Shown here in pieces: positions 21,207 to 30,796 of a stretch of 64,000 nt of DNA. Within the stretch, counting starts at the first letter, position 1, and the number at the start of each line of letters is the position of its first letter. The notes under the pieces were generated by a model. It was not told the origin of the DNA, made no database searches, and worked only from the letters and a program-made list of their open reading frames with translations. The translations under genes and the position numbers were made by a program. Source of the DNA: Budvicia diplopodorum (lineage in GTDB: Bacteria > Pseudomonadota > Gammaproteobacteria > Enterobacterales > Enterobacteriaceae); contig NZ_WOYF01000005.1 in the NCBI RefSeq assembly GCF_009800925.1, positions 124,001 to 188,000 on the forward strand. Direction: 5' to 3'.

Positions 21207-21541
21207 TGCTGCCACAGGAAACAACCAACCGGATAACCGGCCCCGATAGCGCAACGTTACATTTTTACCTACAGCCTGAGCTGTTTTGGTTTAAAGGGCA
21301 CTTCCCGCAGCGGTCGATTCTGCCGGGAGTCACCCAAATACACTGGGCGTTACATTACGCGACTGAAATTTTTTCTATTAACCACTCGTTTAGCAGCATT
21401 GACATGGTTAAGTTCCAGCTCCCTCTACCGCCAAAAGAACACATTACGTTAATGCTCAACTGGGATAGTGAAAAGTCTAAGCTGAGTTTCCAATACCAAT
21501 GTAACGGTCGGACGGCCAGCAGCGGTAGGATGAGCCTATGA
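21203..21541 (+). CDS. apeI: APE hotdog dehydratase, FabZ/FabA-like
   Basis: A 112-aa hotdog-fold protein with the dehydratase signature FKGHFPQRSILPGV, where His is the catalytic residue. It is shorter than FabZ. In characterised APE systems ApeI and ApeP form a heterodimeric dehydratase, and here apeI carries the clear His motif. The ATGATG start overlaps the apeH stop. Confidence 0.88.
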   Translation: MMLPQETTNRITGPDSATLHFYLQPELFWFKGHFPQRSILPGVTQIHWALHYATEIFSINHSFSSIDMVKFQLPLPPKEHITLMLNWDSEKSKLSFQYQCNGRTASSGRMSL

Positions 21542-23283
21542 CTTTGGCCGCTGCGCATAACGATAAGGCGTTTAATCCCTGTTTGGCGATCCCTTGCTAC
21601 AACCATGGCACAACGCTGGCCGCCGTATTGCAACAGATTGAACTCTATCAAATCACCTGCATCATCGTCGACGACGGTAGCCAAATTGACACGGCAGCCG
21701 AATTACATCGCCTTGAACAGCGTTATTCGTGGGTGATACTCATTCGCCACTCTCAAAATCGGGGCAAAGGCGCAGCGGTACTCAGTGCGCTGCAAGAAGC
21801 CCAACGCCGGGGATTCAGCCACGCACTACAGGTCGATGCCGACGGTCAGCACTGTCTGACCGATATCCCTCGCATGCTGAATGAAGCCCGCCAGCATCCG
21901 GACGCGTTAATCTCCGGCCAACCGGTTTACGATCGGTCGGTACCCAAGTCCCGGCTTTATTCTCGCTACATCACCCACGTATGGGTGTGGATAGAAACCC
22001 TGTCGTTGTCTATTCGCGATAGCATGTGCGGGTTCCGGGTTTATCCGGTAGATATTACGCGGGAACTGGCTGGCCGGGTTGCGCTCGGCCAACGGATGGA
22101 TTTTGATACCGAGGTCATGGTTCGCCTTTACTGGCAGGGAACGCCATCGCGTTTTATTCCCACCAACGTGATCTACCCTAAAGATGGCTTATCTCACTTT
22201 GACGTCTGGCGCGATAACCTGCGTATATCATGGATGCACACCCGCCTGTTCTTCTCGATGTTGCCCAGAATTCCGTCGTTATTATCACGACGCGTTGACT
22301 CCCAAAGCCACTGGTCGCAAACCGGAGAACGTAAAGGCCTTTGGGGAATCCGGCTGATGATGAAAATCTACCGGCTATTTGGCCGCAGGGCCTTTAATCT
22401 TCTGCTCTATCCGACGATCGGCTACTACTGGCTCACCGGAACTCAACAAAGAAAAGCCTCTGAACAGTATCTTTGCCGGTTAAAAACCAGCGCCCGGCAT
22501 CAGCACAAAACGCTGCCTGAGAGCCTCACCAGCTATCGCCACTTTATGCGTTTTGGCGAAGCGATACTGGACAAATTGGCGGGCTGGCTAGGTGATATCA
22601 AACATCAGGACATCGACTTTCCGAATATCGAGCTGTGTAAAACCCGAATGGCATCAGACAAAGGTACCTTGATTTTAGGCTCTCATTTGGGAGACTTAGA
22701 GGTTTGCCGAGCGCTGGGGGAGTTGTCTCACAACCTGAAGATCAATGCGCTGGTGTTCACCCAGCATGCCGAACGCTTCAATAAGATGATGCAAGAGATC
22801 AACCCCCGCTCCAATATCAATATGATTCAGGTCAGCAACTGGGGGCCTGAAGTAGCCATTATACTAAAACAGAAGCTGGACGCGGGTGAGTGGGTAGCTA
22901 TTGTCGGCGATCGAACCTCTATCAGCCGCCATCATCGGCAAAACGAACAGCGGGTAATTTGGGCTGAATTCTTAGGTAAACCGGCGCCGTTTGCCGTCGG
23001 GCCTTTTGCTCTGGCTGCCGCACTACGCTGCCCGGTATATCTCATGTTCGGGCTAAAACCGGCCGGGAAGTTCTGTATCCACTTTGAAGAGTTTGCCGAT
23101 CCGCTACTGTTACCCAGAGCGACTCGCCAGCAGGCGATGCAACAGGCGGTTGAGCGCTATGCACAGCGTTTAGAACACTATTGCCTGATATCACCGTTAG
23201 ACTGGTTTAATTTTTATAACTTCTGGCAGCTCAGCCAGCCCGAGCCGCAAATAGAACGGAGTGAGTCCCATGAATCTGAGTAA
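21538..23283 (+). CDS. apeJ: APE glycosyltransferase-acyltransferase fusion
   Basis: A 581-aa two-domain protein. Residues about 15-230 are a GT2 glycosyltransferase, with IIVDDGS and VDADGQH carrying the metal-binding Asp residues. From about 290, a lauroyl/myristoyl (HtrB-like) acyltransferase domain contains GSHLGDLEV as its HX4(D/E) centre. It probably attaches sugar and fatty acyl groups to the polyene lipid. It overlaps apeI by four bases. Confidence 0.88.
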   Translation: MTLAAAHNDKAFNPCLAIPCYNHGTTLAAVLQQIELYQITCIIVDDGSQIDTAAELHRLEQRYSWVILIRHSQNRGKGAAVLSALQEAQRRGFSHALQVDADGQHCLTDIPRMLNEARQHPDALISGQPVYDRSVPKSRLYSRYITHVWVWIETLSLSIRDSMCGFRVYPVDITRELAGRVALGQRMDFDTEVMVRLYWQGTPSRFIPTNVIYPKDGLSHFDVWRDNLRISWMHTRLFFSMLPRIPSLLSRRVDSQSHWSQTGERKGLWGIRLMMKIYRLFGRRAFNLLLYPTIGYYWLTGTQQRKASEQYLCRLKTSARHQHKTLPESLTSYRHFMRFGEAILDKLAGWLGDIKHQDIDFPNIELCKTRMASDKGTLILGSHLGDLEVCRALGELSHNLKINALVFTQHAERFNKMMQEINPRSNINMIQVSNWGPEVAIILKQKLDAGEWVAIVGDRTSISRHHRQNEQRVIWAEFLGKPAPFAVGPFALAAALRCPVYLMFGLKPAGKFCIHFEEFADPLLLPRATRQQAMQQAVERYAQRLEHYCLISPLDWFNFYNFWQLSQPEPQIERSESHESE

Positions 23284-23698
23284 CGACCCTCGTTTATCGA
23301 CCAATATTGAGCTAACCATCCCGTTTCACGATGTGGATTCCATGGGCGTTGTTTGGCACGGTAACTACTTCCGTTACTTGGAAATTGCCCGAGAAGCCCT
23401 GCTAAAGCAGTTCGACTATGGCTATCGCCAAATGCTCCATTCCGGCTATGCGTGGCCGATTATTGATACCAGAGTTAAATACGTCTCGCCGCTGCGCTTT
23501 GAGCAGCAGATTCGCGTCAATGCGCGGCTCGATGAATATGAAAACCGCCTGAAGATTGTCTACACCATTTTTGACGTAGCCAGCGGCCAAAAAACCACCA
23601 AAGGCTATACCATTCAGGTAGCCGTGAACGAGCAAAACGGAGAAATGTGCTTTGCCAGTCCGTCGACACTGCTTGAAAAGCTAGGAACGCCCTCATGA
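23270..23698 (+). CDS. apeK: APE acyl thioesterase (4HBT family)
   Basis: A 142-aa hotdog thioesterase from ATG 23270, which has GGAG eight bases upstream; an in-frame GTG at 23261 is too close to that site. The 4-hydroxybenzoyl-CoA thioesterase signature is VDSMGVVWHGNYFRYLEIAR, with the catalytic Asp at the front. It may release or proofread carrier-bound chains. Overlaps apeJ by 14 bases. Confidence 0.88.
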   Translation: MNLSNDPRLSTNIELTIPFHDVDSMGVVWHGNYFRYLEIAREALLKQFDYGYRQMLHSGYAWPIIDTRVKYVSPLRFEQQIRVNARLDEYENRLKIVYTIFDVASGQKTTKGYTIQVAVNEQNGEMCFASPSTLLEKLGTPS

Positions 23699-24309
23699 GG
23701 TGCTTTTTGCGTCCGATTGCCGCTTGCCTATTGCTGATTTGCGGGGCGGTTCACGCCATTACTCTTGATGATTTACAGCAACGATTTAGTCAGCAGTCGG
23801 TCCTCAGAGCCCAGTTTGAGCAACAACGCACCATCAGCGGCCTATCTCAGCCGTTAAACTCCAGCGGAGACCTGCTGATTGCGCAAACTCACGGATTAGT
23901 ATGGAACCAAACGAAGCCGTTTTCACTCAGGTTAATGCTCAATGAAACCCGCATGGTACAAAGCATGGCCGGTCAGGCACCGCAGGTGATTACTGCCCAA
24001 ACTAACGCCCAGATGTTCCAGTTTAACTCCCTGCTGACCGCGCTATTTCACGCAGACCGCAAAGCGCTGGAGCAGAACTTCACGCTCACCTTTCGTGATT
24101 TAGGAAAAAATAGCTGGCAGTTAGTCCTTCAGCCCAAAACCACACCGCTGGATAAGCTGTTTCGCCAAATCACGCTGGAAGGCGCTCAGTTTCTCAATAC
24201 CATTCAAATCGATGACATGCAGGGCGATAACACCCATATTCGGTTTTTTAATCAACACACTGAGCCCAATGCGCTGACAGCCAATGAAGAACGCTATTTT
24301 TCGTCCTGA
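23695..24309 (+). CDS. apeL: APE LolA-like periplasmic carrier
   Basis: A 204-aa protein with a signal peptide (RCFLRPIAACLLLICGAVHA, cut expected after HA). The LolA/LolB-like domain starts at LDDLQQRFSQQSVLRAQFEQ. It resembles outer-membrane lipoprotein carrier proteins and is thought to move the polyene lipid across the periplasm. Overlaps apeK by four bases and apeM by 26. Confidence 0.88.
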   Translation: MRCFLRPIAACLLLICGAVHAITLDDLQQRFSQQSVLRAQFEQQRTISGLSQPLNSSGDLLIAQTHGLVWNQTKPFSLRLMLNETRMVQSMAGQAPQVITAQTNAQMFQFNSLLTALFHADRKALEQNFTLTFRDLGKNSWQLVLQPKTTPLDKLFRQITLEGAQFLNTIQIDDMQGDNTHIRFFNQHTEPNALTANEERYFSS

Positions 24310-26611
24310 GATACATCGCCGTTTGGCCTTCGGCTGGCTGGCCTGCGTTATCGGTTTACTGGTCGCGCTGGCGCTGGTGCTACCGCACAGTAAGCTCAAT
24401 AGCAGCGTCATGGCGCTGCTGCCGCAAGAACAGTCTAAAGACCTGCCTCCGGCTTTAGAAAACGGGTTTAATCAGCGTCTGGAGCGTCAGCTCGTCTGGC
24501 TAGTCAGCCCGCCGGTGGGCGACGATCGGGCTCCGGCCGAGTGGCTACAGCAGCGGCTTGAAGTGCTTCCTGCATTTTCGCAGATTGCAGGTCAAATGAC
24601 CGAACAACGCCAGAAAGCGTGGGGAGCATTCTTTTTTGAACATCGCTATGCTCTGCTGGACGATGAAACCCGCCGTCGGCTAAGCGGTGCGAACAACGAG
24701 CAGTTTCAATGGATCCTCAGCCAGATTTACTCGCCTTTTGCCGGCGTCAGCGCTAAAGAACTCAGTAACGATCCGCTGCTGGTTACCCGTTCGGCTCAAA
24801 TAGCTCAACAACAAAGCGGTGGAACCCTAACGTTGAACCACGGTTGGCTCACCGGTAAAGATCCTCAGGGAAGAACCTGGTACCTGTTACACGGCGAACT
24901 CAGCGCGTCATCTTATGATATTCAAAGCGCACGCCGGACCGTTGAAGCGCTGGAGCAAATTCAGCAACAGCTGCGGCAAAAATGGCCCGGCGCAGAGCTG
25001 CTCCAACGCGGAACGCTGTTTTACAGCGATTACGCCAGCCAACAGGCTCAGCACGATATTTCTACCATCGGTACCGTTTCCGGCTTAGGGATCCTGTTGC
25101 TGATTTTGTACATCTTCCGCTCGCTGAAACCGCTTTGGCTAACCCTGTTATCTCTGCTTACCGGCACGATCTGCGGCAGCGTTGCCGCTCTTGCGGTCTT
25201 CAAAGAAGTGCACCTTATGACGCTGGTCATGAGCACCAGCGTGGTGGGTATTTCTATCGACTATGCGCTGCACTACCTGACGGAACGCATGGTTCACGGC
25301 AATGATGAATCTCCGCTGGTCAGCATGAAAAAGCTATATCCGGCGCTGCTGCTGGCCGTAGTTTCCAGCTCGATTGCCTACCTTCTGCTGTTTGTTGCCC
25401 CGTTCCCCGGCCTACAGCAGTTGGCAATTTTTGCCGCCGCAGGCCTGATCGGAGCCTTTCTGACGGTTATTTGCTGGTATCCTTGGCTATCACGCGGTCT
25501 ACCGGTACGCAGCAATCTAACCTTAAGCCCGATCGCCAAATGGCTGGCCCTGTGGCAGCATAAACCAGCGGTGCGCATTGGCATCCCACTACTGGCACTG
25601 ATCGTCTCTGGAGTGGGTTTCAGCCAGTTAAACGTAGACGACGATATTCGCAAGCTGCAAACCCTACCGCCTCATTTCCAGCAGCAGGAACAGCAAATTG
25701 CCGCGCTGACCGGGCAACACAGCGAGCAAAAATGGTTTTTAGTTTACGGCGACTCACAGGAACAAACGCTACAACGGCTGGAAGTACTGCACTTGGCGTT
25801 AGAAAAAGCCAAAGCTGCCGGCTGGCTGGCGGGTTACCGACTGCTACCATTCCCTTCGAAACAGCGGCAGCTACAGAATATCGCGCTGTTAAAACAGCAG
25901 GCTCCGGGCATTATCCGACAGCTACAGCAAACCGGCATTCAGGCTTCGCTACCGGCATCTTATCCACCTCCGCTTAAGCCAGAAAGCTGGCTCAACAGCG
26001 CTGCCAGCGAGGGCTGGCGGTTACTGTGGCTAAGCTTAGACAACGGGCAGTCGGCCGTATTGGTACCGGTTAACGGCGTAACCAACCCGATAGAATTACG
26101 CCAGATTGCTGCCCATTCGGTGGGCGTTCATTGGGTTGATAAACGCTCGGAATTCTCGGCCCTGTTCTCGGTTTATCGCCAGCATCTGACCACCATATTA
26201 GCCGCCGCCGTACTGGCGATCGGCGCGCTGTTTGTATGGCGTTTTGGCGCGGCGCAGGGGCTACGCTGTATTATTCCAACGGTATTATCACTGGGGGTCG
26301 GTCTGGCAACCCTGAGCCTAAGCGGACAATCGCTGAATTTGTTCTCCCTGCTGGCACTGGTTCTGGTACTGGGTATCGGAATTGACTACACCCTGTTTTT
26401 CAGTAACCCGGCCGGAACGCCGTCGACATCAATGCTATCGATATTTATGGCGGCGTTAACCACAGAACTTAGCTTTGGGTTACTGGCAGCCAGCCATACT
26501 CAGGCAATTTCAGGGTTTGGTCTGGTATTAAGCGGCGGTATTCTGGCAGCATTTGTTTTATCACCGCTGGCGCTTCCTCACCAAATGGCACAAAAGAAAC
26601 GCAATGAATAA
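24284..26611 (+). CDS. apeM: APE MMPL/RND-type exporter
   Basis: A 775-aa inner-membrane protein with two repeated six-helix halves (about residues 240-410 and 625-770) and two large periplasmic loops. VVGISIDYALHYLTE and LGIGIDYTLFF are the conserved GxxxDY/GIDYT elements of MMPL transporters that relay protons. It is expected to flip or export the finished polyene lipid and hand it to ApeL/ApeN. Confidence 0.9.
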   Translation: MKNAIFRPEIHRRLAFGWLACVIGLLVALALVLPHSKLNSSVMALLPQEQSKDLPPALENGFNQRLERQLVWLVSPPVGDDRAPAEWLQQRLEVLPAFSQIAGQMTEQRQKAWGAFFFEHRYALLDDETRRRLSGANNEQFQWILSQIYSPFAGVSAKELSNDPLLVTRSAQIAQQQSGGTLTLNHGWLTGKDPQGRTWYLLHGELSASSYDIQSARRTVEALEQIQQQLRQKWPGAELLQRGTLFYSDYASQQAQHDISTIGTVSGLGILLLILYIFRSLKPLWLTLLSLLTGTICGSVAALAVFKEVHLMTLVMSTSVVGISIDYALHYLTERMVHGNDESPLVSMKKLYPALLLAVVSSSIAYLLLFVAPFPGLQQLAIFAAAGLIGAFLTVICWYPWLSRGLPVRSNLTLSPIAKWLALWQHKPAVRIGIPLLALIVSGVGFSQLNVDDDIRKLQTLPPHFQQQEQQIAALTGQHSEQKWFLVYGDSQEQTLQRLEVLHLALEKAKAAGWLAGYRLLPFPSKQRQLQNIALLKQQAPGIIRQLQQTGIQASLPASYPPPLKPESWLNSAASEGWRLLWLSLDNGQSAVLVPVNGVTNPIELRQIAAHSVGVHWVDKRSEFSALFSVYRQHLTTILAAAVLAIGALFVWRFGAAQGLRCIIPTVLSLGVGLATLSLSGQSLNLFSLLALVLVLGIGIDYTLFFSNPAGTPSTSMLSIFMAALTTELSFGLLAASHTQAISGFGLVLSGGILAAFVLSPLALPHQMAQKKRNE

Positions 26612-27188
26612 AACCATAAGCCAAACGCTCTCTTCCGTTCTCCTGATATTGCTCCTGGGTGGATGTTCCCTGAGCCAAGACCAAAGCCATCCTCAGGCAT
26701 GGCTAAAGCGGGGGGTGAAAGTCACATTACCCGCACCAACACTGAGTACGCCACTGCATCACCAACAGTTATTAACTGCAACGGTCAAGGGTAAGCAACA
26801 GTCACTGTTGGTTATGCTCGATGCTGACGGCCAGAAAATCACGCTGGCGGCGCTGTCGCCGGTAGGCGTAAGGCTGTTTAAGGTCACATATGATACCTTA
26901 GGCGTTCATACAGAGCGGTCAATAGTCGTACCCGAACTCCCCCCGGCGGAGCAGGTTTTGGCTGATATCATGCTGAGCTACTGGCCGATTAGCGACTGGC
27001 AAACTCAGCTACCAGAAGGCTGGCTGCTGCTCGACAGCGATGAGAAGCGCATGCTGACTGATGCAAAAGGCGAACCGATTAGCGAAATCCTCTATCAAAC
27101 CCTGAACGATAAGCGTGAACCGGTTATGATTATCCAGCATTATTTTAACTACCAAATTAGCGTACAAAACGTGGATAACCCGTCATGA
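26604..27188 (+). CDS. apeN: APE DUF3261 lipoprotein
   Basis: A 194-aa lipoprotein starting at ATG 26604 (MNKTISQTLSSVLLILLLGG then the lipid Cys). The body matches DUF3261 proteins found only in APE-type clusters, and may serve as a LolB-like outer-membrane acceptor. An upstream in-frame start at 26553 would bury the signal peptide. Overlaps apeM by eight bases and apeO by four. Confidence 0.87.
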   Translation: MNKTISQTLSSVLLILLLGGCSLSQDQSHPQAWLKRGVKVTLPAPTLSTPLHHQQLLTATVKGKQQSLLVMLDADGQKITLAALSPVGVRLFKVTYDTLGVHTERSIVVPELPPAEQVLADIMLSYWPISDWQTQLPEGWLLLDSDEKRMLTDAKGEPISEILYQTLNDKREPVMIIQHYFNYQISVQNVDNPS

Positions 27189-28351
27189 TCTACTTTTCAG
27201 CCGTCGGTTTAATTAATGCACTGGGCAGCTCGGCGGCAGAGATCGCGCATAATCTCACGCAGGGGCATTCAGGCCTGATAGAACGGGATAACTGGCTATT
27301 ACACGACAAATCGACGTGGGTGGGTGAAGTCAACGTTCTACTACCGGAAATTCCTCCGGCGCTGGCCTGCCATAATTCGCGGAATAATCGCCTGTTACTG
27401 GCCGCGCTGGATTCTATCCGGCCACAGGTTGATGCCACCGTTGAGCGATATGGGCGGGATCGGATCGCCGTTATCATGGGGACCAGCACCGCTGGCATTC
27501 ATGAGGGCGAACTGGCAATCGCTCACCGGCTTAAAACCGGCGAACTCCCCAAGCAGTACGCCTATCAGCAGCAAGAACTTAGCGATCCATCCCAGTTTCT
27601 GAGCGCATATTTAGACCTCGACGGGCCAGCCTACACTATTTCCACCGCCTGCTCTTCCAGCGTACGGGCGATGATCAGTGGCTATCGGTTAATTAGGGCC
27701 GGGCTGGCTGACGCCGCGCTGGTGGGCGGAGCCGACAGCCTGTGCCAGATGACCCTTAACGGCTTTGATAGCCTAGAATCTATCGCTTACCGGCGCTGTA
27801 TGCCTTTCGCCGAACGGCGCAGCGGCATTAATATTGGTGAAGGTGCAGGGCTGATATTGCTCACCCGCCAAGCGGCGAAAGTCGCCCTGCTCGGTATTGG
27901 CGAATCGTCTGACGCTTGGCATATGTCAGCGCCCCACCCCGAAGGGGCCGGTGCTGAGCTAGCGATGAGAATGGCTCTGCGTCAGGCAGGGTTAGAACCT
28001 GAGCAGGTGGGCTACATTAATCTGCATGGCACGGCGACGCCGCTCAATGACACGGCAGAAGCGCAGGCCGTTAACCGGGTTTTTGGCTCAGCCACTCCGT
28101 GTAGTTCAACCAAACACCTGACTGGCCATACATTAGGCGCAGCAGGCATTACCGAAGCGGCGCTGAGCTGGCTAATCTTGGATCGCGATCTCACCTTACC
28201 GGTTCAGGACTTTTCACTATCACCGAAAGACCCCAATATAGCCGAAATAAACCTACTAACTGCGCCGGAAAAGCTGATGAAAAAAGCCATCATATCTAAC
28301 TCATTTGCCTTTGGCGGCAATAACGCCTGCGTACTGGTGGGAGAAGCCTAA
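27185..28351 (+). CDS. apeO: APE beta-ketoacyl synthase (elongating KS)
   Basis: A 388-aa ketosynthase with the complete Cys-His-His triad: STACSSS, NLHGTATPLNDT and GHTLGAAG. In studied systems ApeO forms the elongation heterodimer with ApeC, condensing malonyl units. It is within the coupled run apeN-apeO-apeP (four-base and one-base overlaps). Confidence 0.93.
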   Translation: MIYFSAVGLINALGSSAAEIAHNLTQGHSGLIERDNWLLHDKSTWVGEVNVLLPEIPPALACHNSRNNRLLLAALDSIRPQVDATVERYGRDRIAVIMGTSTAGIHEGELAIAHRLKTGELPKQYAYQQQELSDPSQFLSAYLDLDGPAYTISTACSSSVRAMISGYRLIRAGLADAALVGGADSLCQMTLNGFDSLESIAYRRCMPFAERRSGINIGEGAGLILLTRQAAKVALLGIGESSDAWHMSAPHPEGAGAELAMRMALRQAGLEPEQVGYINLHGTATPLNDTAEAQAVNRVFGSATPCSSTKHLTGHTLGAAGITEAALSWLILDRDLTLPVQDFSLSPKDPNIAEINLLTAPEKLMKKAIISNSFAFGGNNACVLVGEA

Positions 28352-28836
28352 TGTCGAACTTTCAACCCCCATCCCATTACCTACCTCATCAGGCACCAAT
28401 GGTGCTGTTAGATAGGGTGTATGCAATAGAAAAAGACAACGCCGTGTGTGAAGTCAGCGTCAGCGCCGATGGTGCTTTGGCTCCGTTTCTGACCCCACAA
28501 GGCACATTACCCGCTTGGTTTGCCATTGAAATTATGGCCCAGACTATCGGCGTATGGAGCGGCTGGCACGGGCGACAGCATAACGAAGCGCCCGAGATAG
28601 GTATGCTGCTTGGTAGCCGCGGCTTTAAATCCACGCTGGACCACTACCCGAACGGTAGCCTGTTACGAAGTACTGCCACCATGCTGCTACGGGATGATAG
28701 ACTGGCCAGCTTTGAATGCCGGTTAGACATTGACGGCCAAACCGTCGCACAGGCCAAGCTCAACGTCTACCAAACTGGCCAGCAAGAGCTCGATCGGCTA
28801 ATACAAAAATCAAAAACTAAGGATCTAATCGCATGA
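28351..28836 (+). CDS. apeP: APE hotdog dehydratase partner
   Basis: A 161-aa hotdog-fold protein beginning MSNFQPPSHYLPHQAPMVLL. FAIEIMAQTIGVWSGW is the FabA/FabZ central helix, with Glu and Gln in the usual places. Together with ApeI it probably forms the dehydratase that makes each conjugated double bond. One-base overlap with apeO and four with apeQ. Confidence 0.88.
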   Translation: MSNFQPPSHYLPHQAPMVLLDRVYAIEKDNAVCEVSVSADGALAPFLTPQGTLPAWFAIEIMAQTIGVWSGWHGRQHNEAPEIGMLLGSRGFKSTLDHYPNGSLLRSTATMLLRDDRLASFECRLDIDGQTVAQAKLNVYQTGQQELDRLIQKSKTKDLIA

Positions 28837-29564
28837 TGCGTTGTGTTTTAGTAACCGGTGCCAGCAAAGGGATTGGACAGGCAATAGCCTGTCGTCTGGC
28901 ACAGGATGGATTTTCTATTGTTATCCACTATCTGAGTGATAAAGCCGGGGCAGAACAAACGCTGCAACGAATTGAGTCTGCTGGCGGCCATGGCCGCCTA
29001 ATCTGCTTTGATATCAGTAACCGCGCCCAATGCCGTGAACAAATAGAACAAGATATCGAGCGCCACGGGGCCTATTACGGCGTGGTTAACAACGCCGGAA
29101 TTATTCGCGATGGCGCTTTCCCGGCGCTGACCGACAGCGATTGGGACGGCGTAATTCATACTAATCTGGACGGCTTTTATAACGTAATTCACCCCTGCGT
29201 TATGCCGATGATCGGGCTACGTAGCGGCGGGCGTATTATTACCCTTTCGTCAGTCTCTGGTCTGGTAGGCAACCGCGGTCAGGTCAACTACAGTGCCGCT
29301 AAAGCCGGCATTATCGGTGCCAGTAAGGCGCTAGCGCTAGAGCTGGCCAAGCGTAAAATCACCGTAAACTGTATCGCTCCCGGGCTAATTGATACCGGCA
29401 TTCTGGATATGGAACCTGCGGCGCTGGATGAAGCCATGCGAACGATCCCACTCAAGCGTATGGGTTCGTCACAGGAAGTGGCCGGGCTGGCCAGCTATTT
29501 AATGTCTGATATTGCTGCATACGTTACGCGTCAGGTTATTTCTATCAACGGAGGTATGGTATGA
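28833..29564 (+). CDS. apeQ: APE beta-ketoacyl-ACP reductase (FabG-like)
   Basis: A 243-aa short-chain dehydrogenase. The nucleotide motif is TGASKGIG, and NNAG follows. The catalytic Ser-Tyr-Lys appears in LSSVSGLVGNRGQVNYSAAK. It reduces the 3-keto group after each condensation using NADPH. No enoyl reductase is present in the cluster, as expected when double bonds are retained. Confidence 0.92.
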   Translation: MMRCVLVTGASKGIGQAIACRLAQDGFSIVIHYLSDKAGAEQTLQRIESAGGHGRLICFDISNRAQCREQIEQDIERHGAYYGVVNNAGIIRDGAFPALTDSDWDGVIHTNLDGFYNVIHPCVMPMIGLRSGGRIITLSSVSGLVGNRGQVNYSAAKAGIIGASKALALELAKRKITVNCIAPGLIDTGILDMEPAALDEAMRTIPLKRMGSSQEVAGLASYLMSDIAAYVTRQVISINGGMV

Positions 29565-30790
29565 CTCGACGGGTAGTAATTACGGGTATGGGCGGCATTA
29601 CCTCTCTGGGCAGCGACTGGCCGAGCGTTAGTCACAGTCTCAAGCTCAAAAAGAATGCCATTCAATATATGCCCTCATGGGCAGAGTTCGAAGGCCTCAA
29701 TACCAATTTAGGCGCACCGATTAACGATTTCACCCTGCCGGAACACTATACCCGTAAAAAAACCCGCTCCATGGGCCGGGTTTCCCTGCTGGCCACCAGA
29801 GCGACAGAGCTGGCGTTGGAACAGTCCGGGCTACTAGGCAACGATATTTTGACCGATGGTAGCACCGGCATTGCCTACGGTTCATCTACCGGCAGCACCA
29901 AGCAGGTGGGTGAATTCGGCACCATGCTGAAAGAGAAAAATGTTTATAGCATCACGGCAACCACTTACGTCCAGATGATGCCCCATACTGCCGCCGTTAA
30001 CACGAGCCTATTCTTCGGCCTGCGCGGGCGGGTTATTCCGACCTCCAGCGCCTGCACCTCGGGCAGTCAGGCCATCGGCTACGCCTATGAAGCCATTCGC
30101 CACGGCTACCAGACCGTTATGGTGGCCGGCGGTGCCGAAGAGCTTTGCCCTTCTGAAGCGGTCGTGTTCGATACGCTGTTTGCTACCAGTCAGATGAATG
30201 ACTCGCCCGAACTATCTCCGCGACCGTTTGATATCGGGCGCGATGGGCTAGTGATTGGCGAAGGAGCCGGTTCACTGATTCTAGAAGAGCTGGAACATGC
30301 TCAGGCCCGCGGCGCGACTATTTACGGTGAAATTGTTGGGTTTGCCACTAACTGCGACGCCTCGCACATTACCCAACCGTGCAAAGAAACCATGAAAATT
30401 TGTATCGAACAGGCGCTAAAATCAGCCAATCTGGCAGCACAGGACATCGACTATATCTGTGCCCACGGAACCGCAACCGAACGCGGCGACATAGCCGAAA
30501 GTCAGGCTACGGAAGCCATATTCGGCAACAGTACGCCAATCTCCTCACTAAAAAGCTATTTCGGCCATACCCTTGGAGCCTGCGGGGCGCTAGAAGCCTG
30601 GATGTCGATCGAGATGATGCGCGATGGCTGGTTTGCCCCCACCATCAATCTGACGGAACCAGACCCGGCATGCGGTAAGCTGGACTATATTATGGGTGAA
30701 GGCCGGTATATAAAAGCACAGTATATTCAGTCTAATAACTTTGCATTCGGTGGTATTAATACCTCACTGATTATTAAACGCTGGAACTAA
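29561..30790 (+). CDS. apeR: APE beta-ketoacyl synthase (second KS)
   Basis: A 409-aa KS with TSSACTSGS (Cys), CAHGTATERGD and GHTLGACG, so all catalytic residues are present. It is closer to FabF/FabB in length than ApeO. Its task in APE pathways is probably a first or priming condensation. Starts with a four-base overlap on apeQ. Confidence 0.92.
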   Translation: MTRRVVITGMGGITSLGSDWPSVSHSLKLKKNAIQYMPSWAEFEGLNTNLGAPINDFTLPEHYTRKKTRSMGRVSLLATRATELALEQSGLLGNDILTDGSTGIAYGSSTGSTKQVGEFGTMLKEKNVYSITATTYVQMMPHTAAVNTSLFFGLRGRVIPTSSACTSGSQAIGYAYEAIRHGYQTVMVAGGAEELCPSEAVVFDTLFATSQMNDSPELSPRPFDIGRDGLVIGEGAGSLILEELEHAQARGATIYGEIVGFATNCDASHITQPCKETMKICIEQALKSANLAAQDIDYICAHGTATERGDIAESQATEAIFGNSTPISSLKSYFGHTLGACGALEAWMSIEMMRDGWFAPTINLTEPDPACGKLDYIMGEGRYIKAQYIQSNNFAFGGINTSLIIKRWN

Positions 30791-30796
30791 CCGCTT